In this document: one piece after another, positions 1 to 10,865 of the stretch
How positions within the stretch are numbered: the stretch's first letter is position 1
How the letters are laid out: every line of letters starts with the position of its first letter
Source of the DNA: an uncultured Alphaproteobacteria bacterium
Lineage (GTDB): Bacteria > Pseudomonadota > Alphaproteobacteria > Caulobacterales > Caulobacteraceae
DNA: 64,000 bases
Reading direction: 5' to 3'
Assembly: GCA_903860975.1 (NCBI GenBank)
Contig: CAIOSI010000045.1
Location: 1-64,000, forward strand
Made by a program: the position numbers and the translations under genes
Notes under the pieces: model-generated
Database searches by the model: none
Seen by the model: only the letters and a program-made list of their open reading frames with translations
What the model was told of the DNA's origin: nothing

Positions 1-73
1 CCTGCGCCGTCAGGACATCAACCTGCCGCAGCTTGGCGACGATCTCTTCGGGCTTGTGGTGCTTCCTTGCCAT
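1..73 (-). CDS. IS3-family transposase OrfA, N-terminal part (cut by window edge)
   Basis: The 24 visible residues start MARKHHKPEEIVAKLRQVDV, matching the N-terminus of the OrfA helix-turn-helix protein of IS3 elements that begin M(K/S)RKxxxPEEIVAKLRQ. OrfA binds the element ends and is normally joined to the OrfB integrase by a -1 frameshift. The start is the ATG at 73-71. Only the first fragment is visible, so intactness is unknown. The orfB fragment at 53.8-54.5 kb is of a type that pairs with this OrfA group, but identity of the two elements cannot be shown here. Confidence 0.75.
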   Translation of the reverse strand, partial: MARKHHKPEEIVAKLRQVDVLTAQ

Positions 74-135
74 CGTTCCATCCATCCAAATGGTCCTCGG
101 ACCAACATAAGGGATGGATCACTTCAAGGGGGTCA
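1..135 (-). mobile_element. IS3-family insertion sequence, left end (continues beyond window)
   Basis: The minus strand begins at 135 with TGACCCCCTTGAAGTGATCC, which has the TGA-type terminus of IS3-family elements, and the start of an OrfA-type transposase lies 62 bp inside. The outer boundary is set by the flagellin reading frame, which runs up to this point and then stops. The rest of the element is outside the window, so the second inverted repeat and any target duplication cannot be checked. Family assignment rests on the OrfA N-terminus and the TGA end. Confidence 0.72.
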
Positions 136-594
136 GGCCAGCGCCTGGTTGGCGATGGACAGCGCCTGGGTCGCGAGTTGCTGCTGCACCTGCAAGGCCT
201 GAAGGCGGGCGCTTTCCTTCGCAAGCTCAGCCTCAACAAGATTTCCAACCCCGCTCGTTGGCTGATCTGCCAACTTCTGCACAAAGGTGTTGTCATTAGA
301 AATCGCCTTTGACTGCGACCCCAGATTTCCTGGCGCTTGGTTGGTGGTCGAAATCGAGGACGTCAGCTGATTTAGCATGGCGGTGGAGAGCGCAACCGAA
401 GTCAACGCCGCCGTCGAGGGGATCGTGATGACCGCCCTGCCAAGGCTCAGATTATGGCTGCTCGAGGTGATCGTAGCGGACGCGTTGGCGTTCGCGATGA
501 ACCCGATTTGAGCGACGCCGCCGTTCAGCATATCGGCACCATCGAAATTGGCGTTCGCGACGATTAGGGTGATCTGCGTGAGCTCAGACTTAAA
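133..594 (-). pseudogene. Flagellin remnant, truncated at both ends
   Basis: About 153 residues match the C-terminal half of Caulobacter-type flagellins: an FKSELTQITxIVANANFDG segment of the D1 helix, a low-complexity Ala/Ser/Thr outer domain, and the C-terminal helix ending LAKESARLQALQVQQQLA...ALSIANQA. The conserved N-terminal D0/D1 region is absent: similarity begins abruptly near 594, and the sequence upstream is unrelated. At the other end the last residues of D0 are lost, because the TGA stop at 135-133 is the first three bases of the IS3 element. No functional filament subunit could be made. Confidence 0.82.
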
Positions 595-1027
595 CACAGC
601 TTTACCAACATCACTCTGCTTAAAGGCGAAGAGTGCGCTGCGCGGGCAAGGCAAGTCTGGACCTGACCCTGACGTCCCGGCGGAAAGTTGCGCGGCCAGC
701 CGCGGACACCGGACGAAATAGCGAGTATAAGTCGCCGTAGCGGGTACGAGTAGGAAGAGGGTTCCCGATGGGGCCGGGAATTGCGTCGTTTCGCCAGCCT
801 CTCCGTCGCAACATCAGGCCCTCCTGACCAAGATGTCACGCGATCACAGATCTGATTTTCGGAAACCGGGTCGCTCAGATTTAGGGTTTTCCGCCCCGGC
901 CTCCTGGGCAGGCAGGAGCGGACAACCAGGAAGGCCGCGAAGTTTTCAGACGCCCGGAAGTCATTCCTCTCAAACTGGGAAATGCGGGATGAATTAAGGC
1001 CTCTCCGCGCAGGGTCGTCAAACGAGA
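595..1027. other. 433 bp without a recognisable gene
   Basis: This stretch lies between the broken flagellin and the hairpin after lon. Open frames cross it on the minus strand, but they have no recognisable similarity, no good ribosome binding site, and run into the flagellin in a different frame. In relatives an HU gene or tRNA genes may follow lon; neither is visible here. It is probably decayed or rearranged DNA. Confidence 0.5.
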
Positions 1028-1054
1028 GCGGCGCGGGAAGGACTCCCGCGCCGC
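1028..1054 (-). terminator. GC-rich hairpin after lon
   Basis: An 11-bp perfect stem (GCGGCGCGGGA paired with TCCCGCGCCGC, loop AGGAC) lies 27 bp past the lon stop. On the minus strand it is followed by TCTCGTTT, a weak T-tract; on the plus strand by CTTTCTTC. Position suggests a lon transcription terminator that might act in both directions. Confidence 0.6.
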
Positions 1055-1080
1055 CTTTCTTCACAATCTGAGATCGGTTC

Positions 1081-3477
<2,397 letters not shown>

Positions 3478-3601
3478 ATGCCTCTAACTCCTGACCGGCC
3501 ACATCGCGCTGCAGCCCGGCCTACCGGATCTTGGTCACTCAGACGATGCGCCTGAGTCGAACGATCCGTCCGTCCCCGCAGGCGACGGCCTTCGGTGATT
3601 T

Positions 3602-3629
3602 ATGTGGACCATTTGGCCCTTGGTTCAAG
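3602..3629 (-). promoter_or_regulatory. Candidate heat-shock (sigma-32) promoter of lon
   Basis: On the minus strand CTTGAA (3629-3624), 16 bases, then CCACAT (3607-3602) resembles the sigma-32 pattern CTTGAA - spacer - CCCATnT. Transcription would begin near 3595, giving a leader of about 118 bases before the lon ATG. Lon is a heat-shock gene in many proteobacteria, which makes the match plausible, but this is pattern matching only. Confidence 0.45.
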
Positions 3630-3760
3630 CGGAGCAAAAAACTTGGGCGACACAAAATCCCATCGCGGTTCACGAGCCGATAGCTCGGTGAAGGCGAGGT
3701 CGTGTGCGCAAACCCTTGTTCCGACCCTTGGAGCCTATGTGGGCAATGGCGCCTAAATTC

Positions 3761-4357
3761 TCAAGATGGCGACAGTTCGAGCGCCTCTTCGACGAAATCC
3801 ATCCGGTCCTGGCCAAAGAACATCTCTTCACCAACGAAAAAAGTGGGTGCCCCGAAAACGCCGCGAGCTACCGCGGCCTCGGTCGTGACCTTGAGACGAT
3901 CTTTTACGTCCTCCCGCTCAATGAGGTCGCGAAATTCGTCGAACTCCAAGCCCGCGCGACCAACCACCGGAGTAAGCTCGGCGAGGTCTCCCAAATTCTT
4001 GGGCTCGCGCCACATCGCCTCGAAAACCAGGTCGCAATAAGCCATGAAGCGCGCATCACCGATCAAGCCGGTGGCCCCGCGCATCAAAAGCAGAGTGTTG
4101 ATCGGGAAATAGGGGTTAAAGCTGAATGCTGTGCCGTGACGCTCGGCCCAGCGGCGAAAATCGATGCTCGTCCAGCGCCCCTTCGCGGGAACGGAAGCCG
4201 GAGAGGCATTGCCAGTCGCCTTGAAGACCCCGCCCAACAGGATCGGGACGTAATCGATCTGGGCGCCCGTTCGCGCCACCAACTCAGGCAATCGCTTGTA
4301 GGCTAGGTAACTTGCCGGACTTCCGAAATCGAAGAGAAACTCAACGGTCTTGGGCAT
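3761..4357 (-). CDS. 2-hydroxychromene-2-carboxylate isomerase / DsbA-family protein
   Basis: 198-residue thioredoxin-fold protein of the HCCA isomerase/GST-kappa type. The N-terminus reads VEFLFDFGSPASYLAYKRL, in which the Ser of FGSPxxYLA is at the position of the active serine of this family; there is no CxxC. The late GVFGAPTFFVG segment carries the cis-proline loop. I chose ATG 4357 because it sits 2 bp after the stop of the upstream SDR gene and starts just before strand 1; a longer frame to 4435 would lie inside that gene. Family members isomerise aromatic degradation intermediates with glutathione; the actual substrate is unknown. It forms a two-gene unit with the SDR. Confidence 0.85.
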   Translation of the reverse strand: MPKTVEFLFDFGSPASYLAYKRLPELVARTGAQIDYVPILLGGVFKATGNASPASVPAKGRWTSIDFRRWAERHGTAFSFNPYFPINTLLLMRGATGLIGDARFMAYCDLVFEAMWREPKNLGDLAELTPVVGRAGLEFDEFRDLIEREDVKDRLKVTTEAAVARGVFGAPTFFVGEEMFFGQDRMDFVEEALELSPS

Positions 4358-4359
4358 TG

Positions 4360-5085
4360 TCACCAAACCTCCATCCATGGCCGAAGATCGATTTCGTGGG
4401 TCCAGGCGTCGCGCGGCTGTACATGCAGGGCCCAATAGGCGTCTGCGATATGCTCGGGATTGAGAATCCCGTCGTTGGCTTTCTGTGCATAACGATCGGG
4501 GAAATTTTCCGCGATCCAGGCGGTGTCGATCGCCCCGTCAATAATCGTGTGGGCCACGTGCACACCCTGGGGTCCAAGCTCGCGCGCCATACTCTGGGCG
4601 AGCGCACGCAGGCCATGCTTAGCCGAGGCAAAAGCCGCAAAGCCATCGCGACCACGAACGCTGGCGGTGGCACCTGTGAAAATGATTGTGCCCTGGGCGC
4701 GAGGCGTCATGCGCTTGGCAGCTTCACGGCCGGCTAGAAATCCGGAAAAGCAAGCCATCTCCCACACCTTCAGGAAGACGCGACTGGTGGTCTCGGCAAT
4801 CGGAAAGCGCACGTTTGCGCCGATATTGAAGACGCAGACATCCACGGGAGCGATCTGTGCTTCAACCTTTTCGAACAGGGCGACAATCTGGTCCTCCTGC
4901 CGAGCGTCGACGCCGAAGGGGTGGGCCTCACCGCCTGCAGCGCGAATCGCCGCAGCGAGCGGTTCGAGTTGCTCAAGGTGGCGGCGGACAATGACGGCCG
5001 CAAAACCTTCCCTCGCAAAACGACGCGCGATTGCGCCGCCCAGCGCATCGCCCGCTCCAATAACAACGATCGCTTTATCCGCCAT
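4360..5085 (-). CDS. Short-chain dehydrogenase/reductase, catalytic Tyr replaced by Phe
   Basis: 241-residue Rossmann protein. The dinucleotide loop is IGAGDALGGAIARRF (residues 9-23), a variant of TGxxxGxG. The NIGAN-type motif and the Ser/Thr region (IIFTGATASVRG) are present. At the active site the usual YxxxK reads FASAK (in GFAAFASAKHGL), so Tyr is Phe while Lys is kept. An SDR subgroup carries FASAK, so this is not necessarily a dead enzyme, but classical Tyr acid/base chemistry is unlikely. It is translated just ahead of the HCCA-type gene, 2 bp apart. Substrate unknown. Confidence 0.88.
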   Translation of the reverse strand: MADKAIVVIGAGDALGGAIARRFAREGFAAVIVRRHLEQLEPLAAAIRAAGGEAHPFGVDARQEDQIVALFEKVEAQIAPVDVCVFNIGANVRFPIAETTSRVFLKVWEMACFSGFLAGREAAKRMTPRAQGTIIFTGATASVRGRDGFAAFASAKHGLRALAQSMARELGPQGVHVAHTIIDGAIDTAWIAENFPDRYAQKANDGILNPEHIADAYWALHVQPRDAWTHEIDLRPWMEVW

Positions 5086-5250
5086 AGCGCATTTATATGA
5101 TCAGCGTCATATTCATAGCAAGACGGCTCCTGAACGCGGGCCTGCCTTCCACCTGAATTCATCTCGCCGAGATGCAAAGCCGGTGCCCCAGCGCTAACAC
5201 GTTCTGCCTAGGGGAGCCCCTTTACAGAAGCCAAAGGCCTTAACTCCCGA

Positions 5251-5631
5251 TCAAACCGCTTTCGGCTCCCGGCAGTTCAACTCGATTGTCACACCGTTCA
5301 GCTCGGTTACGAACATCTGCCGGATACCGCCATTGGGTGCAACGAAGGCCTCATAGGCTAGGCCCGCGGCGTCCAATTTGCGTTTGGCCTCGTCATAATC
5401 ATCAATGGCGAAGGCAAAGTGATCGAGCGATGAACCCCGGCTGGCGACGGCGGCTTGGCGGACCTCGACCAGATGCACGACGTCCTTGTCACCGACATAG
5501 AGCCACGTTCCTGCGAACGCGAACTCTGGGCGCCAGCCTATCGTCAGGCCCAGGATCTCGGTAAAAAATGCCCGGGTCTTGGCCAAGTCCGTCGTGCGGA
5601 TATTGATATGATCCAGCCCGGTTATCGCCAC
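5251..5631 (-). CDS. VOC-family (glyoxalase/dioxygenase superfamily) protein
   Basis: A 126-residue single vicinal-oxygen-chelate unit. It starts ITGLDHINIRTTDL, the first beta strand with the metal-ligand His of LDHI, and continues with YVGDKDVVHLVE, SLDHFAFAIDD and a late VTIELN strand whose Glu is the usual last ligand. I chose GTG 5631 because GGAG lies 7 bases upstream; a longer frame to 5658 adds only a charged tail. Monocistronic, between the SDR pair and the clpX hairpin. VOC proteins include glyoxalases, dioxygenases and resistance proteins; the reaction is not predictable. Confidence 0.85.
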   Translation of the reverse strand: MAITGLDHINIRTTDLAKTRAFFTEILGLTIGWRPEFAFAGTWLYVGDKDVVHLVEVRQAAVASRGSSLDHFAFAIDDYDEAKRKLDAAGLAYEAFVAPNGGIRQMFVTELNGVTIELNCREPKAV

Positions 5632-5672
5632 GTATCTACTCCGCTTATTCCGACGCATTATCGCGCACGAAT

Positions 5673-5698
5673 AAGCCCCGCAGTCACCTGCGAGGCTT
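5673..5698 (-). terminator. Rho-independent-type hairpin after clpX
   Basis: On the minus strand AAGCCTCGCAG - GTGA - CTGCGGGGCTT forms an 11-bp stem with one G-T pair, 28 bp beyond the clpX stop and followed by ATTCGT. The tetraloop and position fit termination of clpX before the VOC gene; the T-tract is short. Confidence 0.65.
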
Positions 5699-5725
5699 GA
5701 ACGTTTCGACCCAGAGATCTCGCTC

Positions 5726-6988
5726 TTAAGCTGCGCCGCCCTTGTCCCGACGCTCCGCGTAAATGATCAAGGGCTGAGCGCGGCCTTCGACCACCTCGGC
5801 GTTGACCACAACCTCCTCGACGCCGTCGTAGGTCGGCAGCTCGTACATCGTGTCGAGCAAAATGGCCTCAAGGATCGAGCGCAGGCCACGCGCCCCGGTC
5901 TTGCGGGTGATCGCTTTGCGGGCCACCGCGTTCAGCGCATCGTCGGTAAAAGTCAGACCGACGTTCTCCATATCAAAGAGACGGACGTACTGCTTGACGA
6001 ACGCGTTCTTCGGCTCGGTCAGGATCTTCACCAAGGCCTTTTCGTCGAGATCATCCAGCGTGGCGATGACCGGAAGACGTCCAACAAATTCTGGGATCAA
6101 GCCGAAACGAAGCAGATCGTCCGGCTCCACCTGGCGGAAAATCTCGCCGGTTCGGCGGTCATCCGGATCAGAGACCTTGGCTCCGAAGCCGATCGAGGCA
6201 CCTTGGCCGCGCGCGGAGATGATCTTCTCCAGGCCCGCAAAGGCGCCACCACAAATGAACAGGATATTGGTGGTGTCGACCTGCAGGAATTCCTGCTGCG
6301 GATGTTTTCTCCCACCTTGCGGCGGCACAGAGGCCACAGTGCCTTCCATGATCTTCAAAAGCGCCTGCTGAACGCCTTCGCCCGACACGTCTCGGGTGAT
6401 CGAGGGATTGTCAGATTTCCGGCTGATCTTATCGACTTCGTCGATGTAGACGATGCCGCGCTGGGCCCGTTCGACATTGTAGTCAGCCGCCTGCAGCAAT
6501 TTCAGAATGATATTTTCGACATCCTCACCCACATACCCCGCCTCGGTCAGGGTCGTGGCGTCGGCGACGGTGAACGGGACATCGATGATTCGGGCCAGGG
6601 TCTGGGCCAGCAAGGTCTTGCCGGTGCCTGTCGGGCCAATCAGCAGGATGTTCGCCTTACCCAGCTCAACATCGTTATTCTTCGTCGCATGGTTCAGCCG
6701 CTTGTAGTGATTGTGAACAGCAACGGAGAGGACTTTCTTGGCGTGATCTTGCCCAATCACGTAATCATCAAGTACTTCGCGGATTTCTTTCGGCGTCGGG
6801 ACGCCATCCTTCGACTTAACAAAGGAGATCTTGTGTTCTTCGCGGATGATATCCATGCACAGCTCAACGCATTCGTCACAGATGAACACGGTTGGGCCCG
6901 CGATAAGCTTGCGGACCTCATGCTGGCTCTTGCCGCAGAAAGAGCAATAAAGTGTGCTCTTGGAGTCCCCGCTTGCGGCCTTGGTCAT
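5726..6988 (-). CDS. clpX: ClpX, ATPase subunit of ClpXP protease
   Basis: AAA+ unfoldase that feeds substrates to ClpP; in Caulobacter it degrades cell-cycle regulators. At 420 residues it has normal length. N-terminal zinc-binding domain with C15, C18, C37, C40; Walker A GPTGTGKT at 118-125; Walker B YIDEVDKI with D183/E184; ClpP-docking loop IGF at 266-268. I chose ATG 6988 ([20 protein letters not shown]), as in Caulobacter, over the in-frame codon at 7000; a purine-rich GAGAGTGAG lies upstream. A convincing terminator follows at 5673-5698. Confidence 0.98.
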   Translation of the reverse strand: MTKAASGDSKSTLYCSFCGKSQHEVRKLIAGPTVFICDECVELCMDIIREEHKISFVKSKDGVPTPKEIREVLDDYVIGQDHAKKVLSVAVHNHYKRLNHATKNNDVELGKANILLIGPTGTGKTLLAQTLARIIDVPFTVADATTLTEAGYVGEDVENIILKLLQAADYNVERAQRGIVYIDEVDKISRKSDNPSITRDVSGEGVQQALLKIMEGTVASVPPQGGRKHPQQEFLQVDTTNILFICGGAFAGLEKIISARGQGASIGFGAKVSDPDDRRTGEIFRQVEPDDLLRFGLIPEFVGRLPVIATLDDLDEKALVKILTEPKNAFVKQYVRLFDMENVGLTFTDDALNAVARKAITRKTGARGLRSILEAILLDTMYELPTYDGVEEVVVNAEVVEGRAQPLIIYAERRDKGGAA

Positions 6989-7211
6989 GTCTATTCTCAC
7001 TCTCTAGGCGATCCTAACCGGCTCCATAGCCCGGAATCGCCCCACGGACGTCACCGCCCTATCATTGCAGAATACGCGCCGTGGGTTGTCTAAGTCTTGA
7101 CATTCCTCGATCCCGACAAGGATCACAACCCTTGCCGCACGAACGCGGTGTTCTACGGTGCAACGTCCGCTTTGTAGGCGACCCGCAATACGAGATGGGA
7201 TTTTGGTCGAA

Positions 7212-7859
7212 ATGGCACAAGACCAGCCGGCCGTCGAGGGGGATCAGAAGGCTTCCGATAGCGCGCCCATCGTGGCGTTCGATTTTGACGGTACACTGAC
7301 AGTCCGCGACAGCTTCTTGGCGTTCCTGAAGTGGCGCCAAGGGCCGCGACGATACGTCCTAGGTCTCGGACGCCTCATACCGGCCGCGCTGGCCTATCTG
7401 GTCCACCGCGACCGCGGGCGGATCAAGGCTGCGGCTGTGCGAGAATTCCTGCGGGGCGTTTCGCGAGAGCGGCTCGTAGCTGACGCCCAGGCTTTCGCTG
7501 AGCTATTTTCGGGCAGCCTTCTGCGACCGGACGCTTTAGAAACCTGGAACAGGTGGCGTAGCGAGCCCGTTCGCCTGGTGATCGTTACGGCGTCCCCAGA
7601 CCTGACTGTCGCCCCTTTCGCCCAAAGCCTCGGCGCTGATGCGCTTTTGGGCACGCAGCTCGCCTTCGATATCCACGATAGGGTCGCAGGCGGCCTCGCC
7701 AGTCCCAACTGTCGTGGTCAAGAGAAGGTTCGGCGGATGGAGGGGGCGTTTGGACCCGATTTCGAGCTCAAAGCCGCTTATGGCGACACGCGCGGCGATC
7801 TTGAGATGCTGGCAAGGGCGCAAACGTCTGGATATCGGATCTTCAAGCGCTCTGCGTGA
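7212..7859 (+). CDS. cicA: HAD-IB family phosphatase, CicA type
   Basis: 215-residue HAD-superfamily subfamily IB protein. Motif I is FDFDGTLT with the nucleophile D24 and D26; motif II is VTASP; motif III/IV is YGDTRGDLEML. It lies between clpP and clpX, transcribed opposite to both. In Caulobacter crescentus that position is held by cicA, a HAD-family gene whose dosage affects growth and cell shape, so the symbol rests on family plus synteny. I chose ATG 7212 (MAQDQPAVEG); an upstream in-frame start at 7158 adds an uncharacteristic Arg/Pro-rich tail. Phosphatase substrate unknown. Confidence 0.85.
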   Translation: MAQDQPAVEGDQKASDSAPIVAFDFDGTLTVRDSFLAFLKWRQGPRRYVLGLGRLIPAALAYLVHRDRGRIKAAAVREFLRGVSRERLVADAQAFAELFSGSLLRPDALETWNRWRSEPVRLVIVTASPDLTVAPFAQSLGADALLGTQLAFDIHDRVAGGLASPNCRGQEKVRRMEGAFGPDFELKAAYGDTRGDLEMLARAQTSGYRIFKRSA

Positions 7860-8087
7860 GCCCGGCAAGAGTTTGCGCACCCGACCGTCCACAGGATTTG
7901 CTGCCAAAATTGGCTCGATTTCTGGGCTCAAGCCTAAAATAGCCGGTGGGTTCTATCGAGACTTGCAAGGGATCCTGAGTTTGCAATCGGCACCTTCGCA
8001 GCCTTACGGCGGAACTGGGGCCCACCCCCGCCGCCAACCGATGCCAGGGCGAGCGCACTGGTCTCAAGGCCGCGTTTGGTCCCGGGA

Positions 8088-8705
8088 CTACTCGTCCTTC
8101 TCGCGCTTTTCCCAAACGTGATCGACGATTCCCCAGTCCTTGGCTTCTTCGGCGGTCATGAAGCTGTCGCGGTCCAGAACGCTTTCCACGGTCTCGACCG
8201 TTTGGCCTGTATGCTTGGCGTAGAGTTCGTTCAGACGCTGCTTGGTTTTGATGATGTCTTCGGCGTGACGCTCAATGTCAGACGCCTTGCCGGAGAAACC
8301 GCCCGAGGGCTGGTGCACCATGATCCGCGAGTTTGGCAGCGCGATCCGCTGTCCCTTCTCGCCGGCCATCAGCAGGAACGATCCCATGGAGGCCGCCATG
8401 CCGAGGCAAAGCGTGATCACCGGGCTCTTGATGTATTGCATCGTGTCGTAGATCGCCAGGCCAGAGGTCACCACCCCGCCTGGCGAGTTGATATACATCT
8501 GGATTTCCTTCTTCGGATTCTCCGCCTCCAGGTGCAGCAGCTGGGCGCAGATCAGCGCAGCCATGCCGTCCTCCACCGGTCCCGCCAGGAAGATGATCCG
8601 GTCCTTCAGGAGCCGGGAGAAGATATCATAGGCGCGCTCGCCTCGGCTCGTCTGTTCGACGACCATCGGCACGAGGCCAAGCGCGGTGGTGACGGGGTCA
8701 CGCAT
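8088..8705 (-). CDS. clpP: ClpP, proteolytic subunit of Clp protease
   Basis: 205-residue serine peptidase forming the tetradecameric chamber used by ClpX and ClpA. The triad is S106 (GMAASMGS), H131 (MVHQPSGG) and D180 (LDRDSF). The N-terminus [24 protein letters not shown] matches Caulobacter ClpP with its short propeptide. The reading frame stays open far upstream (to 9245), but that part lies antisense to the peptidase gene and is not coding; ATG 8705 is the start, with AAGGA upstream. A promoter of Caulobacter sigma-70 type is proposed at 8763-8791. Confidence 0.98.
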   Translation of the reverse strand: MRDPVTTALGLVPMVVEQTSRGERAYDIFSRLLKDRIIFLAGPVEDGMAALICAQLLHLEAENPKKEIQMYINSPGGVVTSGLAIYDTMQYIKSPVITLCLGMAASMGSFLLMAGEKGQRIALPNSRIMVHQPSGGFSGKASDIERHAEDIIKTKQRLNELYAKHTGQTVETVESVLDRDSFMTAEEAKDWGIVDHVWEKREKDE

Positions 8706-8762
8706 GAGGGAAAGTCCTTCTTGGAATCTTTGACGAGCCTGTCTCCGACCCGTTCTTGTAGG

Positions 8763-8791
8763 GATATTGCGTGCCACGGACGCCGGCGCAA
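8763..8791 (-). promoter_or_regulatory. Candidate housekeeping promoter of clpP
   Basis: On the minus strand TTGCGCC (8791-8785), 14 bases, then GCAATATC (8770-8763). The Caulobacter housekeeping consensus is TTGACGS - 10 to 14 bases - GCTANAWC; the -10 matches at 7 of 8 positions, the -35 only at TTG and the final S. The leader to the clpP ATG would be about 50 bases. Confidence 0.4.
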
Positions 8792-8874
8792 GGTGACGTG
8801 AACACGTCGTGCGTTTCAGTCTTGCGTTCAATCTTCGTCGGGCCATGTTGGAACCCGCCTGACCGGGAGATTCC

Positions 8875-10128
8875 ATGAGCTTCAAATTCATCGCACTTGC
8901 GGGCGCTGCAGCCCTCTTGAGCCTGCCCGCGCAAGCTGCGCCCATTTCGCCCGCCAAAGACACAAAAGTCTGGGCCGCGGCCGAGGCTGCCAAGCCCGCG
9001 GAACTCAAGCTCCTCGAACAGGTCGTCAACGTTGATTCCGGGACAGGCGACATCGAAGGCGGACGAAAAATCGCCGGCATCCTCTCCGAGCGCCTCAAGG
9101 CGATGGGTTTCTCGGTCAAGAGCATAAAGGCCGAGGCTGACGGACTCCCGGAAAATACGCTCGCCACTCTGACGGGAACAGGCAAAGGCCGCATTCTGTT
9201 GATCGGCCACATAGACACCGTCTTCGAGGCCGGCACCGCCGCCAAACGGCCCTTTCGGATGGATGCTGAAAAAGCCTATGGGCCAGGCGTCTCCGACGAA
9301 AAGGCGGGCGTGATCGAAGGCGTCTACGCCCTTCAGCTGCTCCATGATCTGGACTTCAAAGACTTCAAGCAGATCGACTTCCTGATCGAGACCTCCGAAG
9401 AACGCGGCTCACTGGGAACCCATCAGCTGATCGCCCAATTGCTTGCAAACACCGACGTGGAGCTAAATCTTGAGCCGGGAGACCTGCCAGACGTCCTGAC
9501 GGTTTGGCGCAAGGGCGGCAGGACCTTCCACATCGACGTTCAAGGCCGCGCCGCTCATGCCGGCATCGCGCCGCAGGACGGGCGTAACGCCATCAGCGAG
9601 TTGATGCACCAACTGCAAGTCGACGACGTTTTTCCGAAATCTGGCGATGGATTGACCGCCAACGTGACCGTCATCGAGGGCGGCACCCGGGGCAACATCA
9701 TTCCCGACCACGCATCAGCTCTCATCAACGTGCGCGTGCGTGACAAGGCCGATTATGCCCGGGTCCAGACCATCCTGGAAAAGAATGCCCAGACCACGGT
9801 GGTGCCCGATACCAAAGTCATCGTCTCGGGCGAATCATCCTACGGGCCGTTGGCCAACAATTCCGGCACCGATGCCTTGGCTGACATGGCCGAGCGGATC
9901 TACACAGGCCTAGGCCTCAAAATCACCCGGGGCGGCAATGGAGGTTCATCGGAATCTGCCGTGGCGTTCGAGGCCGGGGTCCCGGCGCTCGATGGGTTGG
10001 GCCCGGCCGCTGGCGGCTTCCATGCACCGACAGAGTACCTGCTACTGGGCACCGTGACGCCGAGGCTCTACCTGTTGACGAAGCTCATTCAGGAGCTAGG
10101 CCATCAGCCGCCGCCCCGGCTCAAATAG
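8875..10128 (+). CDS. Secreted M20 metallopeptidase, carboxypeptidase G2-like
   Basis: 417-residue di-zinc exopeptidase with a signal peptide (residues 1-22, [21 protein letters not shown]). Metal and catalytic residues fall almost exactly at carboxypeptidase G2 positions: H112 and D114 (GHIDTVF), D141 (GVSDEKAG), E175/E176 (ETSEERG), E200 (NLEPG) and H383 (GFHAPTEY). A dimerisation-domain insert follows ([15 protein letters not shown]). Glutamate carboxypeptidases release C-terminal Glu from folates or peptides, so a periplasmic role in peptide or folate scavenging is inferred. It diverges from clpP; its TAG stop directly abuts the stop of the convergent DsbA-family gene (TAGCTA at 10126-10131). 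Confidence 0.93.
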   Translation: MSFKFIALAGAAALLSLPAQAAPISPAKDTKVWAAAEAAKPAELKLLEQVVNVDSGTGDIEGGRKIAGILSERLKAMGFSVKSIKAEADGLPENTLATLTGTGKGRILLIGHIDTVFEAGTAAKRPFRMDAEKAYGPGVSDEKAGVIEGVYALQLLHDLDFKDFKQIDFLIETSEERGSLGTHQLIAQLLANTDVELNLEPGDLPDVLTVWRKGGRTFHIDVQGRAAHAGIAPQDGRNAISELMHQLQVDDVFPKSGDGLTANVTVIEGGTRGNIIPDHASALINVRVRDKADYARVQTILEKNAQTTVVPDTKVIVSGESSYGPLANNSGTDALADMAERIYTGLGLKITRGGNGGSSESAVAFEAGVPALDGLGPAAGGFHAPTEYLLLGTVTPRLYLLTKLIQELGHQPPPRLK

Positions 10129-10767
10129 CTAGGCGGCGATCCGGTCCATCCACGCCTTCAGGATCGACACCACCTGATCGGGCGGCGCATAGCCACGGGT
10201 GACGACGCCATAGACCCCTTCATCGTTCGGACCTGCGACCAGGGTCGGAAAACCGGTGACGCCGGCGCGCTGGGATATGGCGTAGTCGCGCCAAGTCTCT
10301 TGCTTCGCCGCCTCGCTGGCCCAGGCCTCCAAAAAAGGCTCGTGGTCAATCCCCATTTCCTCCGCCAAGTCAGCGAGTACGGCCTGGGTGGTAATGTCGC
10401 GGCCCTCTGCATAAAACGCCTGCTGGGTGCGCAGCAGGAAGGCCGCAGCCAATTCCTCGCTGTCGCGCCGGGCCACGATCACGGCGCGAGCGGCGGGATC
10501 GGTATCATAGACGAAACCAGGCGCGGACATGCCCGAGCCATTGAACGGCAGACCAGTGGCCTCATGGACGCGTGTCCAGTGGTCGACGATCTCAAGCTTG
10601 GCCTCCTCCGTCATCGGTTTTTCCGTGCCAGGACGAAGGCCTCCCATCACGACGCGCACAGGCAGCGTCTGGCCGAAAGTTCTGCGAATTTCATCGATGA
10701 CCGGGAAGAACCCGTAGCACCATGAGCACATCGGGTCCGAGAAGTAGATGAGATGTGGCATGGTCAT
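10129..10767 (-). CDS. DsbA-family oxidoreductase, FrnE/PA2821-like
   Basis: 212-residue cytoplasmic thioredoxin-fold protein without signal peptide. The active site is CSWC at residues 14-17 in [12 protein letters not shown], typical of FrnE-like DsbA proteins. A helical insertion follows, and VTGFPTLV carries the cis-proline near the C-terminus. M1 and M3 are both possible starts. It converges on the peptidase gene and diverges from the nitrile hydratase operon, with about 100 bp between starts. Redox substrate unknown; because nitrile hydratase carries oxidised cysteines, a link to its maturation is imaginable but unsupported. Confidence 0.88.
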   Translation of the reverse strand: MTMPHLIYFSDPMCSWCYGFFPVIDEIRRTFGQTLPVRVVMGGLRPGTEKPMTEEAKLEIVDHWTRVHEATGLPFNGSGMSAPGFVYDTDPAARAVIVARRDSEELAAAFLLRTQQAFYAEGRDITTQAVLADLAEEMGIDHEPFLEAWASEAAKQETWRDYAISQRAGVTGFPTLVAGPNDEGVYGVVTRGYAPPDQVVSILKAWMDRIAA

Positions 10768-10865
10768 GGCCTATTGAGCCTCCAAACCTGGCAACCATAG
10801 CAGGAGACCGCTCAACGGCCGCTTCCCGGGCTTCACCTTTGCGCACTTCTCAGCCAATTTGGGGT

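Noticed and set aside
3704-4306. Long plus-strand open frame opposite the HCCA-isomerase gene
   Set aside because: No recognisable protein, Arg/His-rich shadow composition, and it is fully antisense to a well-supported family member.
8706-9245. N-terminal extension of the clpP frame to 385 residues
   Set aside because: The extra 180 residues lie antisense to the M20 peptidase gene and its leader. Caulobacter-like ClpP similarity starts exactly at ATG 8705.
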